Below, piece after piece: positions 21,708-29,638 of a DNA stretch of 35,931 nucleotides. The DNA is from Pirellulales bacterium (GTDB lineage: Bacteria; Planctomycetota; Planctomycetia; Pirellulales; JADZDJ01), in contig DASRSD010000169.1 in assembly GCA_035656635.1 (NCBI GenBank), positions 1 through 35,931 of the forward strand, written 5' to 3'. Positions within the stretch are counted from its first letter, which is position 1, and each line of letters starts with the position of its first letter. Position numbers and translations under genes: made by a program. Below the pieces are notes generated by a model. That model saw only the letters and a list, made by a program, of their open reading frames with translations. It did no database searches and was not told where the DNA came from.

Positions 21708-22673
21708 TTATCGCTCGGTGGTTTGTAATCGGCTAAGGCCGCGAATGGCTCCGTGTAATTTGCGAAATTGATCGTCGGGCAAGTTTTCAGTGCGCGCGAG
21801 GATGGCCTGAGCGCGGTGATCGGAATTGCGGATTTGCTGTTTCTCTTCGTCCGACAAGGTCATCACCCGCAGCGACAAGATCTCGTCGATTTCCGTGGCG
21901 TCAAATAAATCACCCGGGCTTTCAGCCGCCACCTGTGGATAATCGTACAAAATGATGGGCGAGCAAAGGACGGTATCTCGATCGGGCACCTGGCCGACCA
22001 AAACCGGCCAGGTGCCCTGATTTTGCTGCCTGGCGGCAAGCTCGCGCCATGGCTCCGGCGGATCAATCGCCGAGACAAACTTACCGCCCTGGGTTTGCAA
22101 AATCGTGTGGGTGGAAACAAATGCAAACAATTGTGCCGCTTCGCTCGACAGCGGCAAGCTGCCGCAAGGTGAATTGTTTTCGATCACAATGGTCACGCTA
22201 AACAAACCGTCGTCAAGCTGGACAGCTGAGCAAGTTAGCGTGCCCTGCAAAGTTGCTGGCTGCGGTGTGACTTGATTCTCCCGGCGCGACGAGAAAGTTC
22301 CATCGCCGGAAAACGTGAAGTTGATCCGACGCGGCTGCTTGGGCAGGTCTTCGGCGGTGATCGGGTCGGTTTCGACTTTGCGTTCGATCGCTTCCAGGGC
22401 ATTCCCGTCTGCGCGCTCGATAAATTGCAAAAAGCGAACTTGAACTTCCAGCTGCGTATTCTTCTCGGCTTCTAGCAAGCCCTGTGCTTCTAGCAGACAC
22501 TGCGTCTGTATTCGAAATGATTCCGCCGCCGCTTGGTTTTCGCAAAAGTCACGCGGATAAACACAGCCAAACATCATCCGTTTTTCGTTTTTCACACAGC
22601 GGCGATAAGGATAGAGCAAGTAGCCTTCGTACAGCACGGCATTGACAATCTTGTCGACTTGGACAGTATTCAT
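21708..22673 (-). CDS. Hydrogenase-operon accessory protein, 321 residues, unknown function
   Basis: Starting at the ATG at 22673, which overlaps the upstream stop as ATGA, the protein is 321 residues. It opens with Y-E-G-Y-L-L-Y-P-Y-R-R-C, then K-N-E-K-R-M-M-F-G-C-V-Y-P, and R-I-Q-T-Q-C-L-L-E. The middle is beta-rich with S-V-T-I-V-I-E-N-N-S-P and F-V-S-T-H-T-I-L. The C-terminal part is helical (S-L-R-V-M-T-L-S-D-E-E-K-Q-Q-I). The Y-L-L-Y-P-Y-R and F-G-x-x-Y-P motifs are, to my memory, found in conserved unknowns of actinobacterial hydrogenase clusters. No enzyme motif was seen. The longer open frame to 22775 lies inside the upstream gene. Confidence 0.75.
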   Translation of the reverse strand: MNTVQVDKIVNAVLYEGYLLYPYRRCVKNEKRMMFGCVYPRDFCENQAAAESFRIQTQCLLEAQGLLEAEKNTQLEVQVRFLQFIERADGNALEAIERKVETDPITAEDLPKQPRRINFTFSGDGTFSSRRENQVTPQPATLQGTLTCSAVQLDDGLFSVTIVIENNSPCGSLPLSSEAAQLFAFVSTHTILQTQGGKFVSAIDPPEPWRELAARQQNQGTWPVLVGQVPDRDTVLCSPIILYDYPQVAAESPGDLFDATEIDEILSLRVMTLSDEEKQQIRNSDHRAQAILARTENLPDDQFRKLHGAIRGLSRLQTTER

Positions 22674-23371
22674 GGGCAAGCCTCCGCCGAAATCGCTGCC
22701 GTGGAATCCACCTTGCCAGATTGCACTGCTCCGTCGGATTGGCCGGCCAGCAACTGCTCCAGCGCGTGTTCCCACGTCGGCAACGAATGACGCCGTTTGT
22801 AGTCGGCCAGCTCCTCCAACACGTCACGGCGCAAACAAAGCCAGGCGGCGTTGGGATAGTAATGATCCATCATCGTGCGCCAAATTTGCACTGGCAGGCG
22901 GAACGTGGCTTCTTTGTCCCAAGAAAGCTGCATGACCTGCAGGCTGCCGTCGTCCGATTCATAAAACACCGTTCCGCTGAACAGCAGCGACAGCGGAATT
23001 TCGCCGTCGTCCAGCGCGTCGAAATACTTGGTGGCCGCCAAATTGAAATCGAACGAACAGGGCGCCGGCAAATCGACAACCACCGAAGCGGAAAACGCCG
23101 GCACCATGGCGCTGGTGTGCAGCCATAACATGCTGCGAAGTGTCTGGCTCCAGCGGTCGGGCGTGCCGAACAAATCGCGAAGTTTCCGATGAGCCGTGGC
23201 GTTGTAGCGGCGCTTGGTGGGCTCGATGCGAATTTGGCAGCGCAATGCGATGGCTTGGATGGCACTGTGGTGTTCGCCGGTTTGAGTGATCCGCAACTTG
23301 AACGCAATTTGCGGCACTGCGGCGTAAGCCACGGCTTCCGCCAATTCGACTTGAAAAGCGAGCTCAGGCAT
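22670..23371 (-). CDS. Hydrogenase-operon accessory protein, DUF6084-like
   Basis: A 233-residue soluble protein. It opens L-A-F-Q-V-E-L-A-E-A-V-A-Y-A-A-V-P, then A-L-R-C-Q-I-R-I-E-P, L-R-S-M-L-W-L-H-T-S-A-M-V-P, and F-D-F-N-L-A-A-T-K-Y-F-D-A-L in variant form (the sequence reads D-F-N-L-A-A-T-K-Y-F-D-A-L-D-D-G-E). The central L-L-L-F-S-G-T-V-F-Y region is also distinctive. These match my recollection of DUF6084, a family found only beside hydrogenase genes. Beta-rich with few cysteines, so a metal cluster is unlikely. The start overlaps the DUF5947-like gene by 8 bases and its stop overlaps the next start as ATGA. Function unknown. Confidence 0.75.
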   Translation of the reverse strand: MPELAFQVELAEAVAYAAVPQIAFKLRITQTGEHHSAIQAIALRCQIRIEPTKRRYNATAHRKLRDLFGTPDRWSQTLRSMLWLHTSAMVPAFSASVVVDLPAPCSFDFNLAATKYFDALDDGEIPLSLLFSGTVFYESDDGSLQVMQLSWDKEATFRLPVQIWRTMMDHYYPNAAWLCLRRDVLEELADYKRRHSLPTWEHALEQLLAGQSDGAVQSGKVDSTAAISAEACP

Positions 23372-24002
23372 GGCTACTTGCTTCCGTGGTGGTGGATTTC
23401 AAGTTCTCGAAGAACAGGTGGATGGCTTCCCACACTTTGGGTCCACCCGATAATCCCTTCCAATGGGATCGAATCAGCCCGACCAACTCGTAACAGCGAT
23501 CGATGGAAACCAGGTAATAATCGAATTGGGCCGTCGTGCGATTCACCAGCAACGCTTCGACGTCCGGCCGCATCTCATCTAAACGAGGATTCGCGGCGGC
23601 AATTTCCCGCCAGGCTTCGAGATCTAATAACGATTCAGTGGCGCCGGCCGGGCTGGGATAAACGGCAATCGTTCGGCCGTTGGACGAATTCCGAAAGAAA
23701 AATGCCAGATTGATGGGAATCAGCAGGCTGTCCCATTGGGCATCGCTTAACTGAAAATCGATTAACCGTGCTGCCCATTGCGGCACGCGGCGAAACCGGG
23801 CGCCTTGTTGGCTGCTAAACAACACCGCACAGGCCTGGCATGCGCACATCAACCGACGGCTGCCCGGCTCGACGAGGTGTTCGTGCCGCGAGGCAAGTGG
23901 AGCGCTGCACAAATCGCATTTTTCGACGGGCGCAGTCGGTGGCCGTATCATGCGACGCAGCACGCCAATGGTTCCTCGAGTGATCGGAGCGGCGGCAGTC
24001 AT
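23364..24002 (-). CDS. Hydrogenase-operon accessory protein, DUF5947-like, with cysteine-rich metal site
   Basis: A 212-residue protein whose N-terminal part carries Cys29-x2-Cys32 (K-C-D-L-C-S) and, after H-E-H-L-V-E, Cys53, Cys55 and Cys58 (M-C-A-C-Q-A-C). Two C-x2-C pairs at this distance form a zinc-ribbon or rubredoxin-like site; iron is also possible. The rest is alpha/beta with W-R-E-I-A-A-A-N-P and, near the end, Y-Y-L-V-S-I-D-R-C-Y-E-L-V-G and V-W-E-A-I-H-L-F-F. I assign it to DUF5947 from memory of hydrogenase clusters. If the site is rubredoxin-like, it could carry electrons or protect the Fe-S clusters during assembly. It starts 30 bases after the Nfu-type gene. Confidence 0.75.
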   Translation of the reverse strand: MTAAAPITRGTIGVLRRMIRPPTAPVEKCDLCSAPLASRHEHLVEPGSRRLMCACQACAVLFSSQQGARFRRVPQWAARLIDFQLSDAQWDSLLIPINLAFFFRNSSNGRTIAVYPSPAGATESLLDLEAWREIAAANPRLDEMRPDVEALLVNRTTAQFDYYLVSIDRCYELVGLIRSHWKGLSGGPKVWEAIHLFFENLKSTTTEASSHA

Positions 24003-24032
24003 GGGGTGATGATTCTTTTCGGTGTTTTTAAG

Positions 24033-24608
24033 TCAATCTGCTGATGCGCAGGCCGTGGCGGGCAGGCCGTTGCTTTTGGCCAGCGCAGACAGCGAAACAA
24101 AACCTTGCGGCGCACTCGATGCAGTGTCGACCAGGCCTTCGACTTCCAGCCGAACCACGTCCGGCGCGGCAGCATAAATAGCTTGTTCAATGGTAGTTTG
24201 CATCGTGACCGCGGAGGACGGACAGCCATGGCAACTGCCTTGCATGCGGAGCCGAACCACGCCGTTATCGATGCTTAGTAATTCAACTTCACCGCCATGG
24301 GAGCGCAAATAGGGCCGTACCTTATCGAGCGCGCTCTCCACGCGTGTTTGCAAATCGACCGGATGCAAATCGTAAAGCAGCAGCAAACTCGAAACTAAAT
24401 CGTCGTCCGTCAGTTTTTGTACGACGTCAGGACCTTTCGCCTGGCGAACTGTTTCAATCAAGCGCGCGACTGCGGCGCCATGATAATCGAGCAGCGCTTG
24501 AATAATTTCTTGCAGCCGTGAGTTCGTGGCCGGATCGCCGAATTCGTCGATTTCGCGAATCAACGATTCGAGGCGTGCAAAATCACCGGTGTTATTTTCG
24601 GTTTTCAT
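24033..24608 (-). CDS. NifU C-terminal-domain (Nfu-type) iron-sulfur scaffold protein
   Basis: A 191-residue protein. The first 90 residues are helical and of unknown fold. Residues about 90-160 form an Nfu domain: V-E-S-A-L-D-K-V-R-P-Y-L-R-S-H-G-G-E-V-E-L, then Cys126-x2-Cys129 in G-S-C-H-G-C-P-S-S. Nfu domains carry a [4Fe-4S] cluster between two monomers and hand it to client proteins. Inside this operon, 3 bases after hhyL, its likely client is HhyS with its three clusters. Similar two-part Nfu proteins occur in other group 1h operons. The N-terminal part may be a client-docking domain. Confidence 0.85.
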   Translation of the reverse strand: MKTENNTGDFARLESLIREIDEFGDPATNSRLQEIIQALLDYHGAAVARLIETVRQAKGPDVVQKLTDDDLVSSLLLLYDLHPVDLQTRVESALDKVRPYLRSHGGEVELLSIDNGVVRLRMQGSCHGCPSSAVTMQTTIEQAIYAAAPDVVRLEVEGLVDTASSAPQGFVSLSALAKSNGLPATACASAD

Positions 24609-24611
24609 ACG

Positions 24612-26411
24612 TTATGAATGGGCTTGCGCTCCGAACATGGGAACGTGACGAACTTCGTTTAACAGTTTGCCGTTGCCGTTGTACATATGCACGCCGCAGG
24701 GCAGGCAAGGATCGAAACTACGGACCGCGCGCATAATGTCGATGCCTTTAAAATTGTCAGGCCCGTTCTCCTCGAAAATGGGCGTGTTCTGCACGGCATC
24801 TTCGTAAGGCCCCGGCGTGCCGTAACTATCCCGCGGAGCGGCGTTCCAGGGTGTGGGTGGATACGGATGGTAATTGGCGATTTTGCCATTGCGAATGACC
24901 GAATGATGCGACAGCACGCCGCGTACGGCCTCGTGGAAGCCGCAGCCGATGGCTTCGTCGGGCACTTTGAATTCGGCCCAGGTTTTGGTATCGCCGGAGT
25001 GGAGCGTGGCAATCGCTTGTTCGACGAAATATAGCGCGCACGCTGCCGCATACGCCTGAAAGTATGTTCGTGCGCGGTCGCGTTCGATGGCATTGCTCCA
25101 CTTGGGAATTTTCCATTCGAATTCGACTTCCGGCAGCAAAGCGGTTTTGGGCAGCATAATTTTGACACCGCCATTGCCGGCTTTGACGTAGCCGATGTCG
25201 ACCAGCCCGGAAAGTGCGGTCGACCATAGTCGGGCAATGGGGCCGCCGCCGGTGTCCAGCGCCAAGTGGTCGCCGGTGCGCTTGTCGAACCAGCGTGGCG
25301 ACATGACCCAGGTGTATTTGCTTTTGAAATCGCGTTTTTGCGGCCGGGGCGTAGTGGTTTGGTTCCAGGGATGGCGACGGTCGACGGGATTGCCGAGCGG
25401 GTCCTTTTCGACAAACATTTCCGCATTCTGCCAATCGTCGTAATACGAACTGCCGAGCAGAATTCGGATTCCCAAATTGATGTCGACCAAGTTGTTGGTA
25501 ACTAGTTGCCCGTCGACAATGACGCCGGGGGTAACGAACATGTCTTTACCCCACTTACTCATGTTCTGGTAGCGGTAATCGCACGTGTCGGGGTTGTTGA
25601 ACGCGCCCCAACAACCCAATAGAACGCGACGCTGGCCGACTTTTTCGTAACCGGGGAGCGCCTCGTACCAGAAGTCGAATAAATCTTCGTGCAGCGGCAG
25701 GCACTTTTTCATGAACTCGACATAGCGCATCAACCGTACGAGGTAATCGGTAAACAGTTGCACCGTCGGCACGGTTCCCACGCCGCCAGGATAAAGCGTC
25801 GATGGATGCACATGCCGGCCTTCCATCAGGCAGAACATTTCGCGCGTGTAGCGGCTAACCTGCAACGTTTCGCGGTAGAATTCCCCCGTGAACGGATTGA
25901 GCGCCCGCATAATATCGCCAATGGTTTTGTAGCCATGCCATTTGGCGCCGCGGGCTTCGGTTTTGTTGGCTTTTTCCAGCACGCCGGGGTTGGTTTCCTT
26001 GACCATTTGCTCGCAGAAATCGACGCCGACCAAGTTATCTTGAAAAATATTGTGGTCGAACATGTACTCGGCGGCTTCGCCCAGGTTAATGATCCATTCG
26101 CCCAGCGGCGGCGTTTTGACACCGAAAGCCATGTTTTGCGCATACACGGCGCAAGTGGCGTGATTATCACCGCAGATGCCGCAAATGCGGCTGGTGATAA
26201 AGTGCGCATCGCGCGGGTCTTTGCCCTTCATGAAGATGCTGTAGCCACGGAAAATCGACGACGTGCTGTAGCATTCCACAACCTCGCGGTTAGCAAAATC
26301 GATTTTGGTGTAGATGCCCAGACTGCCCACGATGCGTGTGATAGGATCCCACGACATTTCGACCAAGTTTCGGCTTTTGGTCGTTGGGGCGCGGTCGGTG
26401 ACAGTGGCCAT
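24612..26411 (-). CDS. hhyL: Group 1h [NiFe]-hydrogenase large subunit
   Basis: The 599-residue catalytic subunit holds the Ni-Fe(CN)2CO centre. The L1 motif R-I-C-G-I-C gives Cys77 and Cys80, with His84 after it; the L2 motif D-P-C-L-P-C-G-V-H gives Cys569 and Cys572. All four Ni ligands are therefore present. The final 24 residues after His575 (M-Y-N-G-N-G-K-L-L and so on) would be removed by the protease encoded at 20780. D-P-C-L-P-C-G-V-H-M-Y is the form I recall from the actinobacterial-type enzyme of Ralstonia. The ATG at 26411 is preceded by AAGGAG with a 9-base spacer; an upstream ATG-type extension to 26441 lacks one. It is 82 bases after hhyS and 3 bases before the Nfu-type gene. 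Confidence 0.95.
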   Translation of the reverse strand: MATVTDRAPTTKSRNLVEMSWDPITRIVGSLGIYTKIDFANREVVECYSTSSIFRGYSIFMKGKDPRDAHFITSRICGICGDNHATCAVYAQNMAFGVKTPPLGEWIINLGEAAEYMFDHNIFQDNLVGVDFCEQMVKETNPGVLEKANKTEARGAKWHGYKTIGDIMRALNPFTGEFYRETLQVSRYTREMFCLMEGRHVHPSTLYPGGVGTVPTVQLFTDYLVRLMRYVEFMKKCLPLHEDLFDFWYEALPGYEKVGQRRVLLGCWGAFNNPDTCDYRYQNMSKWGKDMFVTPGVIVDGQLVTNNLVDINLGIRILLGSSYYDDWQNAEMFVEKDPLGNPVDRRHPWNQTTTPRPQKRDFKSKYTWVMSPRWFDKRTGDHLALDTGGGPIARLWSTALSGLVDIGYVKAGNGGVKIMLPKTALLPEVEFEWKIPKWSNAIERDRARTYFQAYAAACALYFVEQAIATLHSGDTKTWAEFKVPDEAIGCGFHEAVRGVLSHHSVIRNGKIANYHPYPPTPWNAAPRDSYGTPGPYEDAVQNTPIFEENGPDNFKGIDIMRAVRSFDPCLPCGVHMYNGNGKLLNEVRHVPMFGAQAHS

Positions 26412-26493
26412 AATGGCAATCTCCTTTATCTCATAAATCAATTTTTTGTTGTCCGAATTTGCGCGATTTTTGTCAGGAAACGCGCTTGATCTT

Positions 26494-27561
26494 CTACCTT
26501 GGCGAATAAGATGTTGGTTTGTAACCGGTTGTCAATTCCGGTCGGCGGTGACGCCACTTCGGTTCTTTATTGTCGGAACGGTTGGTGATGCGTCGCAGGG
26601 ACCGAATGATCCTTCCATACACGCTGATCGCAGTGGACGACATGTGTGCCCCAGCCGGCTCATCCATGAACGGCATGAATTTGTCGGGAAAGCCTGGCAT
26701 CGTGCAGCCGATGCAAATACCTCCCACATTGGGACAGCCACCAATGCCATCCATCCATCCGCGCTTGGTGACGTTGCAATTCACGACGGGTCCCCAACAG
26801 CCGAGCTTTACTAAGCATTCCGGCTTGCCATATTCTTTGGCAAAATTAGCTTCTTCGTAGTATCCGCCACGGTCGCAACCTTCGTGTACGGTGCGCGCAC
26901 TGAATAACCAAGTGGGACGGTGTTGTTCGTCCAGTGGAATCATCGGCGCCAGTCCCGCCACCTGGTACAGCAGGTACAGCAATGTTTCCATGAAATTATC
27001 CGGCTGAACCGGACAACCCGGCACGTTGACAATCGGCAGGCCGGCCTTCGATTTCCAATTCCACCCCAGGTAATCGCACAATCCCATGCAGCCAGTCGGG
27101 TTTCCTTCCATGGCGTGGATGCCGCCGAAGGCCGAACAAGTTCCGGCCGTGACAATGGCCAGCGCTTTGGGCGCCAGGCGATCAATCCATTCGTTGGTGG
27201 TAATTGGCTGGCCTGTTTTCGCATCCGTTCCCAGCGCGGCCCAATAGCCTTCCTTCTTAATCTTTTCGTTCGGGATCGACCCTTCCACAACCAGTACGAA
27301 CGGATCCAGCTCGCCCCGTTCGGCCATGTACCAATATTTCATGAATTCATCGCCAACCTCGTAGGCCAATACCGGATTGTGCAAATGCACCTTGGGCAAC
27401 CCGGGAATGGCGCCCATCACAACTTCTTCCACGCTGGGGAGCGTAGCGGCGGTAATCGAAACCGAATCGCCATCGCAGCCCAGACCGGCGGTGATCCACA
27501 GAATATGAACTTCTTTGACCGCCGGTTGTCGTTTGGCCTGAATTGTGGATTTGGGCGCCAT
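26494..27561 (-). CDS. hhyS: Group 1h [NiFe]-hydrogenase small subunit
   Basis: The 355-residue electron-transfer subunit carries three Fe-S clusters from the active site to the surface. There is no Tat signal peptide; the protein starts with a short Lys-rich segment and then V-H-I-L-W-I-T-A-G-L-G-C, so it stays in the cytoplasm or at its membrane. Proximal-cluster ligands are Cys29, Cys142 and Cys183, and Asp32 in C-D-G-D replaces the usual fourth cysteine, the hallmark of the oxygen-insensitive group 1h enzymes. His226, Cys229, Cys249 and Cys255 fit the distal cluster, and Cys262, Cys276, Cys283 and Cys286 the medial one. The C-terminal 55 residues are Arg-rich, with no membrane span. GGAGG lies 5 bases before the ATG at 27561. 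Confidence 0.95.
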   Translation of the reverse strand: MAPKSTIQAKRQPAVKEVHILWITAGLGCDGDSVSITAATLPSVEEVVMGAIPGLPKVHLHNPVLAYEVGDEFMKYWYMAERGELDPFVLVVEGSIPNEKIKKEGYWAALGTDAKTGQPITTNEWIDRLAPKALAIVTAGTCSAFGGIHAMEGNPTGCMGLCDYLGWNWKSKAGLPIVNVPGCPVQPDNFMETLLYLLYQVAGLAPMIPLDEQHRPTWLFSARTVHEGCDRGGYYEEANFAKEYGKPECLVKLGCWGPVVNCNVTKRGWMDGIGGCPNVGGICIGCTMPGFPDKFMPFMDEPAGAHMSSTAISVYGRIIRSLRRITNRSDNKEPKWRHRRPELTTGYKPTSYSPR

Positions 27562-27665
27562 AGGAACCTCCCTTAATCAGACTGCCATATGAATTTGTCC
27601 GAATCGCTTTCAACGAAGAATGTTCTTTTTCCTTCCGCTCCAATGCCCGCTGCGAGCGCCATTGC

Positions 27666-28481
27666 CTAAGCACTTCCCTTTTCGGGCGCTGCGTGCCCGT
27701 TTTTCAACACCGCCACAAAAAATACGCCTCCCAGCGCGTTGCCAATTGTGGTGCACAACAAAAAGTAACCGTATTGAGCCAGCGTGGTCTGGCCGCCGGC
27801 AAAGTATCCGCCCAGCACCTCCACGCTGCCCAGCACGGCATGATGCGAATGCGACAGGCCAATCGCCGCCGTGACAATCCAAATAATGATGATCTGGCTG
27901 GTTGTGTCGCGCGCCGCTGCTACTAGCCAAGAAACCAATCCCATCAGCCAACCCGCCATTACTCCGCTGAGCAGAATGACCCAGCCCGGATGCTCGACGA
28001 TCCTCGTTGAAATTGCTTCGAATGCGCTGGCTTCCGCAACTTTCATCGAGGTGGCAACCCAAACGATCCAGGCGGCACACACTGCGGCGCCGATCACATT
28101 TCCGATCAGCACGACGACCCATAACCGGGCCACTTTGCCGAAGGTCGTTTTGCCGGCTAATAGCGGCAAAATGGCTAAAGTAGTTTGCTCGGTGAACAAC
28201 TCCGAACGACCCAAGATCACGACGATAAAGCCGAACGAATACATCAGGGCCATGAGCAGCTCGAAGACCAAACGGTCGAGAGCTCCTTCGGCCAGCGTTT
28301 TGACAATTCCCAAGAGCAACAAGCTCAAGCCAATTTCGATGCCCGCCGCAAATGCCGAAATCATCAACCGCCCCATGGGGCGCTCCAGCGCATCGACCCC
28401 TTCGGCAACTTCCTGGCGAAAAATTCGGTTCGACGATTTTTTCGGCGCCAGGTCGTCGGGGTTTTTGATGGGGGTGGGCAT
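27666..28481 (-). CDS. Formate/nitrite transporter (FNT) family channel, YfdC-like
   Basis: A 271-residue membrane protein with about six spans and a 40-residue polar N-terminus. A-A-G-I-E-I-G-L-S-L-L-L-L-G and G-R-S-E-L-F-T-E-Q-T-T at about 93-103 are typical of the YfdC-like branch of FNT channels. The pore histidine region reads G-L-S-H-S-H-H-A-V-L-G instead of the E-H-S-x-A-N of FocA. Members of this family pass formate, nitrite, hydrosulfide or other small weak acids, but this branch has no settled substrate. It lies inside the operon, 68 bases after hypE and 104 bases before hhyS. No ribosome binding site was recognised before the ATG at 28481. Confidence 0.85.
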   Translation of the reverse strand: MPTPIKNPDDLAPKKSSNRIFRQEVAEGVDALERPMGRLMISAFAAGIEIGLSLLLLGIVKTLAEGALDRLVFELLMALMYSFGFIVVILGRSELFTEQTTLAILPLLAGKTTFGKVARLWVVVLIGNVIGAAVCAAWIVWVATSMKVAEASAFEAISTRIVEHPGWVILLSGVMAGWLMGLVSWLVAAARDTTSQIIIIWIVTAAIGLSHSHHAVLGSVEVLGGYFAGGQTTLAQYGYFLLCTTIGNALGGVFFVAVLKNGHAAPEKGSA

Positions 28482-28549
28482 GAAATGGCATATTCGCTGA
28501 CCTGAAAATCAAAATTCTTTTTAAGCGTGAGACTAGTTGATACGTGCTT

Positions 28550-29638
28550 TCAGCAAATTCGTGGTAATTGTTCGCCCGCTAACATGGTGACCACGCGCTC
28601 GCCGCCGATGAGCGTGCGCTGCACCACCATGCCAGGGTGATCGTCGACTACCTCGCCAATGATGGCCGCGTTGGCCCCCAGGGAATGACTGCGCATTGCC
28701 TGCAAAAGTTGAGCCGCATCTTCCGCCTGGGCGACGGCAATCAACTTTCCTTCATTGGCCACGTAGAGCGGATCCAACCCGAGCATTTCGCAGGCCGCAT
28801 GCACTTCCGGACGAATTGGCACGGCGGCTTCGTCCACTTTGATGCCTACCCTAGCGGCACTGGCAAGTTCGTTCAGAGTGCTGGAGACGCCGCCCCGGGT
28901 GGGATCGCGCATCCAGCGGATCGATGGGCAGGCTTGGAGCATGGTTCGCGCTAAATCATGCAGCGGCGCAGTATCGCTTTCCAGCACAGTCTCGAATTCG
29001 ATTCCTTCGCGCACGGACATAATCGCGATGCCATGATCGGCAATGGTTCCAGAAATTAAAATTTGGTCTCCGGCCTTGACGTTGCGGATCGAAAGCCGCC
29101 GGCCTGGCGGTGTTATTCCGATTCCCGAAGTAATAATAAAAATTTGGTCACCCTTGCCACGATCGACGACTTTGGTGTCGCCTGTGACCAATTGCACCCC
29201 GGCTTGGTTACAAGCCGCGCGCATGGAAGCTACGATGCGATGCAAATCTTCCAGCGGCAAGCCTTCTTCCAGAATGAATGCGGCAGAAAGGAACATCGGC
29301 GTGGCCCCGCCTACAGCCAAATCGTTCACCGTGCCATGAACCGCCAGCCGGCCGATATCGCCGCCGGGAAAAAATAACGGCCGCACGACAAAGGCATCGG
29401 TCGTGAACGCAATTCGGCCTGCCTCGTGGGCGTAGCCGTTCAGACTAAAAGTTGCTTGATCTTCCAGTTCCGCAAGCAAAGGATTGTCAAAGCCTGGCAG
29501 AAACACTTTTTGAATCAAATCCGCACTCAACATGCCTCCACTGCCATGACCCAACAGAATTCGGTCGTACCGGTTTTGCGGAACCGGACAGGTTGTAAAG
29601 ACCGCTGGATCGTCGATGGTGGGAATCGGCGTGGCCAT
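28550..29638 (-). CDS. hypE: Hydrogenase maturation protein HypE
   Basis: HypE takes the carbamoyl group from HypF on its C-terminal Cys and dehydrates it to a thiocyanate, the source of the cyanide ligands. The 362-residue protein has the PurM-like ATP-binding landmarks G-H-G-S-G-G at about 30-35, F-T-T-D-A-F-V-V-R-P, D-I-G-R-L-A-V-H-G-T-V-N-D-L-A and M-R-D-P-T-R-G-G-V. It ends P-R-I-C with the catalytic Cys as last residue. The start at 29638 overlaps the previous stop as TAATG, and GGAGG lies about 10 bases before it. The open frame to 29761 lies inside the isomerase gene and is not part of HypE. Confidence 0.95.
   Translation of the reverse strand: MATPIPTIDDPAVFTTCPVPQNRYDRILLGHGSGGMLSADLIQKVFLPGFDNPLLAELEDQATFSLNGYAHEAGRIAFTTDAFVVRPLFFPGGDIGRLAVHGTVNDLAVGGATPMFLSAAFILEEGLPLEDLHRIVASMRAACNQAGVQLVTGDTKVVDRGKGDQIFIITSGIGITPPGRRLSIRNVKAGDQILISGTIADHGIAIMSVREGIEFETVLESDTAPLHDLARTMLQACPSIRWMRDPTRGGVSSTLNELASAARVGIKVDEAAVPIRPEVHAACEMLGLDPLYVANEGKLIAVAQAEDAAQLLQAMRSHSLGANAAIIGEVVDDHPGMVVQRTLIGGERVVTMLAGEQLPRIC

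Noticed and set aside
25689-26489. Long plus-strand ORF opposite hhyL
   Set aside because: It is antisense to a clear hydrogenase gene and shows no motif; a shadow caused by codon bias.
27585-27613. Internal promoter before hhyS (TTGAAA and a CATATG or ATATGG box)
   Set aside because: The -10 match is poor; the 104-base gap may still hold a promoter but this one is not convincing.
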